Both the position numbers and the translations under genes were made by a program. Shown here piece by piece: positions 54,000 to 64,000 of a stretch of 64,000 nucleotides of DNA; position 1 is the first letter of the stretch; each line of letters starts with the position of its first letter. The stretch comes from Lingula anatina (Eukaryota; Brachiopoda; Lingulata; Lingulida; Lingulidae), in the NCBI RefSeq assembly GCF_001039355.2, contig NW_019775527.1, positions 39,420 through 103,419 on the forward strand. The letters are read 5' to 3'. Under the pieces are notes generated by a model. The model had not been told where the DNA came from, searched no databases, and was given only the letters and a program-made list of their open reading frames with translations.

Positions 54000-56227
54000 C
54001 CCAAAAAAAGCGTACACAGGCAAAGAGTTAATTAATTGAAAGGAAAAATGGGCTGATATGCATATCAGGTTTATACAGTAGCCATAGACATTATTTATAT
54101 GTTGGAGGAAAGAAAAAAATGCATTCAAAAACTATTGAATTGACAGCAAAAACGTGAGGAGAAAATTAATCATGTATGAATGGAAAGGTGATCGATCAAC
54201 CAATTAATAAAGTGACAATTTAGTGCTAAATAAAGCTGCAAGTTGTTGAGAACAGATCGGGAGTACATGATTTTAATAATATAGTTTCTATAAAATAACA
54301 AAAAATACTGTTTATGAAGACTCAGTTTCTCAGAAAAGCAAAAGTTCTGAAAGAGGTTTGAGTGAAAACTTTGGAATACTTTGGAGGCATAGAGCTAGGG
54401 AAACCCAGTAGCATGAGGGTTTTGAATGGGCTTTCAATACTTTTCTTTTGATAACGTGCTTAATGTCAGCATCACCTTATTCATTTGCTCAAAAATATTT
54501 AGATTAAGGAGTGCTTTCTTGGCATGTGACTTTTCAAAATTCAATTCCATCATAGTTATGAGAAGCTTGTGTGCTTAAATGTGGCATATATAAGTCAGAT
54601 ATTGGATATCTGTTCTTATACTTGTTTTATTTTGGTGCAGATCAGAGGCAGAAAGAAGCTGTCTTCTGGGTCTTCCAGAAAATGGTCAGAATTTTAAAGT
54701 TAACATTGGCAGGCATCTAATTTTTCTGTTGGAAGACGGTCAAAAATGGAGGATGGATCAACTAGGATAAATTGGAAGACTGTCAGAAAATATCTCTCGA
54801 TCCGCCCCTGAAAGTGATATGTGATAGATGCATGTTTGTACAAAATATTTAAGCATACATGAACTCTGTCTGAGTTCTGTACAAAAGTTACGTATTTTTG
54901 ATAACTGTATGTCCTAATAACAGATAGGCTATGAATGGCACCTTTAAAATTATTAAGAAGTGCACAAAATGTGATATACATGTGTAAGTGTTGCCATATT
55001 CTATGTTAACTACCTATCTGAAGGGGTATTTTATACATTCCAAAAAAGAAGAAAAAAGCATGTTCTCTTAGAAGCATTAAGCTTCATAATCATAATTATC
55101 ATCTTCTTGTCCCATTATCACTTTGATTTTTAAAGACCGTCGTTAATTAATCATCAGTCCAGGTGTGGACAAAATTAACAAGTTGTTAATGAAAAGATGT
55201 ATGTGGAAAGATTAGCATGATTATAATGAATCTATTGTTAGACCATTCTGCTTAGCACAATACTTGCTCATTAAACAGAATTGTGATGAATTTTTGTAGG
55301 TTGCTAAGACACCATATATACCAGTGGCACCTGGGTATTAAAATCCACATTGACTTTATATTGAAAAAAATTGCTCTCGGGAGCCCAATGTTTTATCTTA
55401 TAAAACACATTATTTGTGGTATTTGTGCCAATATTTTATTTTCAGTTATCAGATGGTGCCTTATAAAATACTCTATGTTATTATAAATCATACAGGGTAT
55501 ATGTGGTAAAAATATCAATATCGCAAAAAAAAAATGCAAGTATTTTATATCATGTTTGAATAATTAGTCATCATAATAAACCATAGAAAAATCTGACGTG
55601 TATATTATAAATCCCTCTTTTTATGAATATAGTTATGCCGTGAAGCGAATCCCTCTAAGGTGCAGACATTCTACTCTGCATTTTTCTTATTCTAGTATAT
55701 ATTTATAAATTGATAAGTGCTTCATGCTTCCCTGTGCATGGCGCTCACTCTAAATTACAGCAAAACCTTCGTAGAATGTCGGTTAGGTCATTTTTTCGGT
55801 GAGATCGGAAGACCACGAGTGGCGTTTGCGCAGAAAGGCATAGACACGCAATTTTTACTTCATAACTGACTCTGTCTAAAGGCAAAACTGATGCCGATAC
55901 GCTCCACACGATTGCCGCTTTCATCCAGGCCCCAGAAACCTTCGGTTGAGTGACTATGTCGATCTCGGTCATTTATAATTTACGTGTGTACCAGGCACGC
56001 ATGACTAATTGATCTGGATTGTTTGTGAAGCAGTATTGATAGTAAACTCGTAAATACACAAGTAACAGCATAACCAGGCTAAGCCTATCGATCTGTACTA
56101 CGTACACGGAAAGAACGCACATCTCGTAGAGTGGGGCCCGATTAATGTTCTCTGCCGTGAAAAAATATAAACATGCAATTTTCTCAGTACAGATTCTTAA
56201 TCATTTATTTTTTATCTTATTTTATTC

Positions 56228-56266
<39 letters not shown>

Positions 56267-56960
56267 ATAGAAGGAGGATAAAGTCTTTTTTCCTACCGTT
56301 TTCTTTCCGTTTTCTTGTTCTTGGTTGCGATGCAGTTTTTGTCATTATTCAACAGTTGATCTAACAATGGAGACTCAACACGACATTTGTCTTTCCTATA
56401 TATCATCTGTTAATAATTAAATGTTGTGGTCGCGGGTTACCTGCTTACTAGTTATTTGCATACATCACGTAAGGTAAACAATAAATTGGCTGCAAAATCA
56501 TTAATTTCCTATTTAAAAGGCCTCGGTGAACATGGATGATCATTTTGAGGGTCATGACTCAGATAGATGTTTTTGTTTTTTTCCTGCTTCAAGCTATAGT
56601 GCATGCAGGTTTAACAATTAATTCTACAAACTCATGTAAACAATTTTTTAGTCGAAGCACTAATGTTATGTCGTCGAGGTTGTGCGTTTTCAATGTTTTT
56701 AAAACGCAAGTAACACCACAACCACGGAAAGCTTAGACAGAGGTAACAGGATCGTATCTAAGGCTTCTTCCAGCACCGTTTTTACTTTAGTGGCTTTTAA
56801 GCTGTCCTAGGACAGGAGACGGTTTGTTTGCACTCACCCAAATTAAACGTCCAGCACAAAAAATCGAAATAAAGGGTTAGATAATAGGCCTAGGAAATAA
56901 TGTATACTCCCCGGCGTAACCCAGACATCTATTTGCAATAAACCCGTTTTCTCCCCAAAG
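54000..56960. other. Gene-free interval downstream of HPGD
   Basis: Apart from the MITE at 54638 and an (ATT)n run near 56230-56265, I find no coding exon, RNA gene or strong repeat. Short frames lack splice context. HPGD 3' untranslated sequence presumably occupies the first few hundred bases. Confidence 0.5.
54638..54810 (+). mobile_element. Degenerate CAGGGGCGGAT-family MITE
   Basis: The interior (CTGGGTCTTCC, then GGAAGACGGTCAAAAATGG) and the right end GATCCGCCCCTG match the copies at 30753 and 32544. The left end has decayed to CAGATCAGAGGCAG, and no target duplication is readable. Confidence 0.8.
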
Positions 56961-56962
56961 TT

Positions 56963-57161
56963 AAGGCCACACTTTTTTATTTTTATGGATGACATCCTCT
57001 GAGTACCCCAAAATCGGTGCGAGAGGGNAACAACGTTTGCGACAACCGACTTCATTGGGGGCTGGGGGGGGGGGCTTTTTTTTTTTTTTTTTTTTGGAGA
57101 ACGGGCGAAAATCCGTGCGCGCGCAGGATGTCATCCATAAAATTAAAAAAGTGTGGCCTAA
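56963..57161. mobile_element. TIR element with about 37-bp inverted ends, broken by a contig join
   Basis: Left TTAAGGCCACACTTTTTTA...ATGGATGACATCCT and right AGGATGTCATCCAT...AAAAAAGTGTGGCCTAA are inverted with about two differences. The interior holds the N at 57028, a G-run and a T-run. Confidence 0.75.
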
Positions 57162-57169
57162 TAGGCAGT

Positions 57170-59150
57170 GAATAGGCCCTGCAGATATAAAATGAATGCA
57201 CTTTTGAAAAAAAGGGCTGTTCTTTAGAAAATAAGTTCATCTGGATGCGTTATGTATATAACTTCACCTAGCGTTCAAACAATTGCACTGAGGAAGACTG
57301 CAGCAAAGAGCAGTTGAAAATGTCTGCACGTACATCGTTTACCTCATCCTCTTTTGGATGGAAAAAAATGAATCCCTTACGACTGCAAAATGGCTGTTCT
57401 TGTTCTGGCTGTTTGGTACGATACGGGCTCCATCTTGCCCTTGCTATGACATCTATAGTCTACTACAACGATGTAGGCCTACAAACGCGCTGTTCGATCA
57501 TTCTGCACGACTTGCTGTTAAGATAACGCGACGGACTGAAGTCATCTGAGACGTCTCAGGCCAATCTGCCGCTTCTTGATAATAAACCGCGCATACAGCA
57601 CATAAGACAAAACAAAGAGAAAAATAAAACGCAGTAAAGATTATTTTGGATTATTTCTCAGAACAAGGAACTCCACATGTAAACAGTTTTGATTGTTTAC
57701 TTCTGTGGTTTACAGGGCTCCAAAACAATCTTAATGAATCTCGGGCATTTACATGTCATCATAGCATGAGAGTCAACCAAACTTGCATTGATGGCATTTG
57801 AGAGTATAGTACTAGGAAAAAAGGTTTGAATCAATAATTCTGTCAACATTTAAAAAACAAATTTGATGTAAAAATTAGGGCGCCGTGCAAATATCACACA
57901 GATCATGGTGCACCAATTATAACACCTGTGACGTTGTGAAGATGATTCACACACACGCACGCGCGCACACTTCTTACAAGCAAGCGCACATTAATTTAAA
58001 TACTATTAAAATAGCACTTGGGTATTGTTCCAGGTGACATGCCGTTATTGATGTGATAAACCAAGATTAAATGCATTCTGATTTGAGTTGGAGAGCCCTC
58101 GCAAAATATACACGGTGGCAAATTCGAAAAAGCAAATGTATACTATTTATTAGAGGTCATGCACATTTATTGCGTTATATTTATTTATTTGTTTATCTCA
58201 TTTTTATTTTCATTTCCATTTATCTATTAATTTCGTCCTACTTGAAGTAAACTGATGAGAGGAAAATAAATATCAAGGGTTAAAAATAAAGGGTCGCTCA
58301 CAGAAAAAGGTGGATCGTAATAGTGCAAATCTAGCTACGTGTATTCTTTCTGCGAAAGAACGCTATTCTCGATCTTATCTCAACACCCCACACTAAATTA
58401 CCCAAGGAGTGTTGTCGATTACCACGTGCACTGATTCACGCGGATCGTCATGACCGAAACCGGTAATTTAAAAGAACTTAACTGAGAGTTCTCTCCATTA
58501 GGTTCGCACAGGTTAGGGCCAGCGTGACGTAAGTGGGTACGGGGGCTTACCTGTACAAACCAATGGGAATCCGACACTCAGACACGACCCCCTCCCCCCC
58601 CCCAACCACCCCCCTCCAACCCACCAGTAGTGAGTCAGGTTTGTCTGGTCACATTCTAGCCTATTATATTGTTACGTGACTTGCCTTCCAATGCTGGCTG
58701 CGGTGTGTTTGTAAACAAGTCTATGTACTACGCATTTAGTTTCTGCTGCATCACATGGCATGAACAAAAAGAGGCACCCGACCTCCACATAAGGTCGGAT
58801 AAGGTGACTTGAAATGAAGAAAAGGCAATGATAATACTCTGGGACTAAGGGTGAAATCAAATTCGTTCCATCATGTACATGTGTACATATGCACGTATAG
58901 AAAAACTTGCAGATAACGCATAACTTAGACATTTTCTATTTTTTCTTTAAGTCAGCAATTTATGTTAGTGCTGATGTCATTCCCATTCACCCTTACTACG
59001 ACTAAATCGTTGAAGGTACTATGTACGTATTTGAAAATTTTCCAAAGTCATTTTCGGTCTACATATCCTGCTAAACTCAGACCTTTAAAACTGTAAAAGT
59101 ACCTGCCATTGATACAGTTCCCTCTGAAATGACCGGCCATTTAGAACTAA
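57170..59150. other. Gene-free interval
   Basis: No supported gene. A CACACACGCACGCGCGCACAC patch lies near 57948-57970 and a CCCCTCCCCCCC run near 58590. Short frames here have no splice or domain support. Confidence 0.5.
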
Positions 59151-59162
59151 ATCATTAAATAT

Positions 59163-59361
59163 CACCCTGAGCTTCAGAGATAACTTGCCACTAACCTCTT
59201 CACTATAGCCTATCTTCATCGTGTCAAGTTACTTTAAATTTAAATTTAAATTTGATTGGCGGGCGGCGGAGGCAATCGAATGTGGTCAGAGGTAACTTGA
59301 CACGATGAAGATAGGCTATAGTGAAGAGGTTAGTGGCAAATTATCTCTGAAGCTCAGGGTG
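59163..59361. mobile_element. 199-bp long-hairpin element with 8-bp target duplication
   Basis: Two 70-base arms (59163-59232 and 59292-59361) are inverted copies with a single mismatch, separated by 59 bases. TTAAATAT is duplicated outside (59155-59162 and 59362-59369). The termini are CACCCTGAG...CTCAGGGTG. The loop contains TTTAAAT repeats, then GATTGGCGGGCGGCGGAGGC. The 8-base duplication and CA/TG ends suggest a hAT-mobilised foldback MITE. Confidence 0.9.
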
Positions 59362-59435
59362 TTAAATATATGCAACGATACCAAAATGACCGGGCTTCCT
59401 TTGAATTTTGAATGTAATATAATGTATGTATAACT

Positions 59436-59467
59436 TCAACCCTCGGGGTTGCCATATCTCAATAAAG

Positions 59468-59513
<46 letters not shown>
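59436..59513 (+). mobile_element. Possible non-LTR retrotransposon 3' tail with (ATT)n
   Basis: AACTTCAACCCTCGGGGTTGCC forms a short stem-loop, followed by AATAAAG and a pure ATT run. It resembles the fragment at 1030 in layout, and no coding part is present. Confidence 0.35.
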
Positions 59514-59514
<1 letters not shown>

Positions 59515-60192
59515 ATGAAAAATGGAATAAAGCATCGAATCCAAGTGAAGGGACGGTTCAAGCAAATATATGTGAGTAGGATAAATTTGTCTTTCCCAAA
59601 AATCATTGTGTTGAGTAAGTCCCATGTTGAGAACCTTTAAGGTTTTTGCTTATTACTCTTTTACGCGGTGATATCCAGTTCTTTTAATTTATATAATTTC
59701 TCAACTGGGGGTCTCATTTTATGTCATCCTTCTTAATTCAGTTTTATGAGGTTATTTTTGTTACATTTTTTTTCTATATAAATTAGTTTTATACTCGGTT
59801 ATCATTCTCCATCACATGATTAATTGCGTCCTTTCCTTCACGTGCCTTGTGTGGAATGCTGCTGTAGTTTGCGTAGCCTGTGGCAAAGCTAATAATTACG
59901 TAGGCAAAATTTTCGCACTTAATTTATCGTGATGACACTTCAGTGAAAAACTCATAATTACCACTGCCATAGCTAATTCACCAATAAACAGGTCTGTTTT
60001 TGACATTTACGATCATAATTTCAACAATAACAATTTCGAGCACCTGCTTATTTTTTGTCGACTTTCAATCTATCTCGCGAAAAATTAAGAAATGTCATTT
60101 TATTTCCAGGAAGTAATTAGCAATTTCGGTAAATCCTACAATATGCCACGTACTGTGTAAACGGTTGGTTGGCATTATACTTGTATATGACC

Positions 60193-60400
60193 CCATTTCC
60201 AGAGATTAGATCGATCTACTTTAGATCGACCTAACTCCCTGGGGGTTCACGCTAAATAGCTGTCAGCCGGGCAGACACGAAAGTTAATTACCCCCTTACA
60301 GCTTGTAGTAGGCGGGACGGACATTTAAACCGGATTATCTGACAGTAATCTAGGGAGACTCCCCGCGGGGATAGATCGATCTAAAAGCTCTGGGAATACA
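60193..60400. mobile_element. Inverted-repeat element with arms of about 75 bp
   Basis: The left arm (CCATTTCCAGAG, GATCGATCTA, AACTCCCTGGGGG, GCTGTCAG) corresponds to the reverse complement of the right arm (ATTCCCAGAGC, AGATCGATCTA, CCCCGCGGGGAG, TACTGTCAG). A single arm of the same family appears at 31470-31560 and 31988-32090. Confidence 0.65.
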
Positions 60401-60689
60401 GCCTATGATGCTAAGAATTTCACTACTGAATGTAAACTTCCATGCGGCATTTGTTTTTCTACACTGCAATAATTATTGTTATGTAGGACTATGTAATGAT
60501 TTTAACACCGAATTCAAGTGCAAGAGCCCCTGACCATAAGACCAACAATATTATATTATTGTTACTTTTCGTGCATTTCAACACGACATACACAGACTAA
60601 GCCGAAAAATAAGGAGTCGGACTCATCACGTTGAGCGACGGTTTGTTTGTTGACATTTTGGTAGCTGTGAGTGGCGGGAGACATTTCAG

Positions 60690-60906
60690 CCAATCAGGTG
60701 CTCCCAAGTCGTCCATGTGCTCATGTCATGCCTCGTGTTTTGCATCACACTTCGCAATCCTTCCGCTTTGTTTTGAACATAATATATGCCTACAACCCCT
60801 AAATATAGATAAATTATCCATTCATAAATATTCAAATCATATGTAACGTACTCTGATAACTCCACTTTTGTGTATTGGCTGCGGCATTTACTCGTGTTCT
60901 ATAAAG
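60690..60906 (+). promoter_or_regulatory. Promoter with CCAAT boxes and TATA box
   Basis: CCAAT at 60690-60694, inverted CCAAT (ATTGG) at 60874-60878 and TATAAAG at 60900-60906 are in a natural order. Transcription would start near 60930, about 130 bases before the start codon at 61058. Confidence 0.6.
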
Positions 60907-61040
60907 AATGCGGGGACTATTTGTCTCGTAGTGATATTCGTTACGAGTCCTTTGTTTGACACCGGCACAACATCTCTACGCCATTCATTCAAACTGATTC
61001 CATCGAGATAGGCGTAGACATATTTGTTGTCGAATTTTGA

Positions 61041-61154
61041 ATGAATCTGCAGCAGCGATGCCTATCAAAGAAGACAACCAAATACTCAGGGAATACGACA
61101 CCTCTGTGGGACCATTATTACCAAAAGATGTGGACAATTTGGTCGAGAAATTAA
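61041..61154 (+). CDS. Upstream ORF overlapping the 61058 gene
   Basis: The first ATG after the predicted transcription start is at 61041. It opens a 37-codon frame that overlaps the main ORF in another frame and ends at TAA 61152-61154. It has a weak start context (T at -3), so leaky scanning could reach the main ATG 17 bases later. It is a candidate translational control, not a protein of known function. Confidence 0.4.
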   Translation: MNLQQRCLSKKTTKYSGNTTPLWDHYYQKMWTIWSRN

Positions 61155-61504
61155 AGGAAAGTTTGAAGCTGAAAGCTCGACACAAACAACAACATGGATA
61201 CCGACCGACTCCATACTCGAAGCCGGCTTGTATGTGTTGGAGGAAGAAAAATAGAACATGTAATTCACCTATTTGTCGACAATTCAAGGACTCTAATGAC
61301 GAAAGTGATCCTCATGCAATGCTCAAACAGTTACTTTTAGAGGGAGGACTTATAAAAGAAGCTGTAAAAAGGTTGAAAGTCGGCCATTCGGACGTGGAAA
61401 ACGAAAATGAAAACGACTTTTCAAATTTATACTTACCTCGACCGTTCCAGCGGTTTGAAAGGCAAAGGCATAATTCATATAACAACGAGGAGTTGGATCT
61501 CTGA
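61058..61504 (+). CDS. Intact single-exon gene for a 148-residue protein, family not recognised
   Basis: The ORF starts MPIKEDNQILREYDTSVGPL in a good start context (purine at -3). An in-frame TTG further upstream is not a start. Features in order: an amphipathic Lys-rich helix (residues about 23-42, DNLVEKLKESLKLKARHK); a Cys cluster about 58-72 (CMCWRKKNRTCNSPICRQF, spacing C-x-C-x7-C-x4-C), which could bind metal; a Leu-rich helix about 85-105 (MLKQLLLEGGLIKEAVKRL); an acidic Asn/Glu stretch; and a basic-aromatic tail (RPFQRFERQRH). No signal peptide or membrane segment is seen. The compact TATA-driven, intronless layout resembles inducible regulatory genes. A probable cytosolic or nuclear regulator is inference only. 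Confidence 0.75.
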   Translation: MPIKEDNQILREYDTSVGPLLPKDVDNLVEKLKESLKLKARHKQQHGYRPTPYSKPACMCWRKKNRTCNSPICRQFKDSNDESDPHAMLKQLLLEGGLIKEAVKRLKVGHSDVENENENDFSNLYLPRPFQRFERQRHNSYNNEELDL

Positions 61505-61669
61505 ACAGTTCGATCAGAGCAATAAGGAGACCGACAGAATTCGAGGATAATTCGGTTATCACTAGCATTCGTACAAAGCATTGGACAGCCGGCGAATAAT
61601 TGGACGATTGCCAAGCACGATTACTACGGAAAAAGTATCTTTCTAGAAAGATCTTAGATGTATGATTGT

Positions 61670-61675
61670 ATTAAA
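61670..61675 (+). terminator. Poly(A) signal of the 61058 gene
   Basis: ATTAAA lies 166 bases after the stop codon. Confidence 0.5.
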
Positions 61676-61699
61676 GACTTTCTCAAACTGTTGGCGTGG

Positions 61700-63650
61700 A
61701 AGTAACTATTTGATGCCAATACTATGGGAAGAGTTGAGGCGAGGCCAGTTGCACCTCAACTGGAGAACGTAAACATGTTTATGTTATGAAAACGACGCCT
61801 AGGTCGGCGGGTTCACGCGCTAATCACGTGACGTCTGGTAGAGGGAAGTTGACCTGTGGAAATTCCACCGCTGTAAACAAACGTATCGATCCAAAGACTC
61901 GGATCATAAAACACTGTTTTCATAACAATCATAATCGCTCATTTGTCGATTATATATGTGTAACATTCATTACCATATGAGTTAAATATGATTTGTTTAT
62001 GAAAGATGACTCAGTGGACGGGTATAATTGAAGTTAGAAGTAGACTGTGTGACAATTATAAGATCTCAACAATAGATAATTGTATATCTCTTGTTTCGTA
62101 CGACTTTGTGTATGTACGCTCATTGTTCTCTGCACTTTGGTTGTGTTGGTGAAAGAATTCAATTGTGAATATGGTGGTGTTATATTTCCCCGTTGTATTT
62201 CACTTTTTTCCTTTCATTCTCTGGTTAAGAGCGCATACCAAGTTGCATTAGATTCTTACGGAATCCACATCTGGTGCTCCATATTAAATAAATAATTAAA
62301 CCTATTATTTAGTGATTTTTTGAATCTTGGAAAATTTGAGGCTAACGTTAACAGCCTGTGCTGTATTATTTAAGCATTCGCTAGCAACATCTGACTAACC
62401 CTGGACTGTCTGAGTCCTTGATTTGAAGGTCAAATGCCTTACAGCAAATCGTCTTGTACTTTTCCTAGGCCGTAGTGCCTATGATTTTTTCTTTTTGCTG
62501 GACGCCGAAAATATCTTTCTCATAAAAAGATGAATAAAAACAACGATTCGGTTTCGGTTGTGCATGTTTTTAGACCGAGTAAAGTTAAACGATTAAATAG
62601 ACAGATTTCGTGATTATCTGAATGCTCATAGAAATGCCCATATGCTAAGAGGCCAAGTTAATAGGCCAGGCGGTTGTGTGTGGGCGAAACAGATGTCTAG
62701 ACAGTTTATTTTATCTATCTGTGAATACTCGCTGATTTAATCAGAAACTTATCCAGCCAACCTTAGAAATAAAAACATAAATTAAAGGGATATCAACGCT
62801 TCATATAAAATCCCACGCTGAATACATCAACACACAGAAATACTATGAATTCCATTTGACCACAAGAAAGGCGATTATTGCAATTATTATAAAATCTGTG
62901 CTTGCTATCGAACCACGAGGGCCTTCATAGCTGGCCACCCTCCGTAGTCTCTTATGAGACCATTACAAAAAACACACTTAAAAACATTTTTGGCTAACTT
63001 TGAATGCGGGAACGGTATCATTAACCATTGGAAAATATGGGAAAATTGATGCTTACCCCAGGAAAATCCCTTTTATGGCAATAGATAATGCTGGCATTTT
63101 GTCTCTTTGTCACACAGTAAACTTTAAAAATATGTGTATGGAGTGAAAATACCAGAATTATTTATCTACTCAACGTAGAGCCGAAACGGCTAGGGAGTTT
63201 ACCGCCATGTATATAGTTAATTTCACACGTGATATTCCGTGTCTCATTCGTAGCATGTATTTTAACCTGTCATTTCAAATTTCATAGGCGTTGGAGTATT
63301 GCTGTTGTCAAACGGCATAAAAGAATTCGTTGCAAAGTACAGCAAATTTCGATTTAAGTCCGTAGTGCTAGCGTTGGGTGAAACCGGTTGGTTTGTGTGT
63401 AAGCGAAGAAACCAGAAAATCGGTTTTCTTTTGCCTGATTTTTTTATGTTCTCCAGACTCATAACGGTGGCTGGGTTTTGCGTTATCTGTCGTATTATGC
63501 TTCAAAACAAAGGGAACTTATGTGGGCCAAGAACTCCAGCGTTTATGAATAAATAATTTAGTAGGTAATGATGACAAAATAATTTACGTCACGTCTTAAT
63601 CATTTTACTTTTTAGCATGGGTAATTAAATTTATTATTAATTTATCTTTA
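61700..63650. other. Gene-free interval
   Basis: No supported gene, RNA or element. The 60-85 codon frames in it lack splice sites and recognised domains. Confidence 0.45.
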
Positions 63651-63654
63651 TTTG

Positions 63655-63663
63655 ATATTTATT

Positions 63664-63720
<57 letters not shown>

Positions 63721-63722
63721 TT
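63655..63722. repeat. (TTTA)n-(TTA)n microsatellite
   Basis: TTTA units pass into a long ATT run and a T-run. Confidence 0.95.
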
Positions 63723-63913
63723 TTGCGACAGAATCAGAAAAGAAAAATGTAGAGATGCATGTAGACAGTAGCGACATGAGTCAGCAGAGTGCAGTTATTA
63801 TCAATACAAGTCTACAGTGCAGATTATACAGAGTAACAAAGCGACGGATGTGGTAGACCAGCACAATATTACAAGTACGCATATCTTGAGCCCTACAGTA
63901 AGGGCCGTATATA

Positions 63914-64000
63914 CAGGGGCGGATCCAGGATTATTTGAAGGGGGGGTCCTTGTTTTTTTTTTTTTTTTTTTTTTTTTTATTTTTTTTTTCGGGGGGGGGG
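63914..64000 (+). mobile_element. Left end of a CAGGGGCGGATCCAGGA transposon, cut by the window edge
   Basis: CAGGGGCGGATCCAGGATTATTTGAAGG-type ends followed by G-runs are common in invertebrate DNA transposons. Poly-T and poly-G fill the rest. Confidence 0.6.

Noticed and set aside
63299-63556. 85-codon frame near the right end
   Set aside because: No domain, splice or promoter support, and its length is unremarkable in AT-rich DNA of this size.

Overview
The window is nuclear DNA from an animal, most likely an AT-rich, highly polymorphic marine invertebrate. It has spliced genes with GT-AG introns, many microsatellites, and many short DNA transposons. The two best genes are clear metazoan orthologues (VPS35 and 15-hydroxyprostaglandin dehydrogenase). 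I cannot place it in a phylum from sequence alone. The assembly is fragmentary. Single Ns at 10980, 14741, 20050, 31913, 33335, 38439, 43695 and 57028, plus a 331-base gap at 27232-27562, mark contig joins. Several joins sit beside near-identical repeated blocks, which looks like uncollapsed haplotypes placed in series.

Layout. 0-6.5 kb: repeats, a tRNA-Gly-like fragment, and a complete 1.94 kb PIF/Harbinger element (4131-6070) carrying a HARBI1-like N-terminus cut by a TTAA-flanked MITE. 6.87-9.09 kb (+): a five-exon gene for a secreted coiled-coil/EGF/LCCL protein, with one frameshift and one in-frame TGA. 9-33 kb: mostly repeats. They include a partial third copy of the VPS35 3' end (13.3-14.2 kb), a 2.1 kb duplicated block (17.5-19.7 and 28.5-30.6 kb), an unrecognised 3' exon (25.37-25.77 kb, minus) and a decayed transposon-like multi-exon gene (31.3-33.3 kb). 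33.3-48.8 kb (minus): the retromer gene VPS35, complete except for one exon lost at the join at 43695, with its last five exons repeated in a second 5.1 kb block. 49.07-53.95 kb (+): a seven-exon HPGD gene, head to head with VPS35 across only 266 bp. 54-60.6 kb: repeats, including a 199 bp long-hairpin element with 8 bp target duplications. 61.06-61.50 kb (+): an intact single-exon gene for an unrecognised 148-residue protein, with a TATA box, CCAAT boxes and a poly(A) signal. The window ends in a truncated transposon terminus and poly-T.

VPS35 (endosomal retromer scaffold) and HPGD (prostaglandin catabolism) share one short intergenic promoter. It contains a TCACGTGAC palindrome, the core of the lysosomal CLEAR/TFEB-type element. 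The remaining coding signals are isolated. Six or more terminal-inverted-repeat families can be delimited, several with exact target-site duplications, and one has a filled and an empty site within the window.
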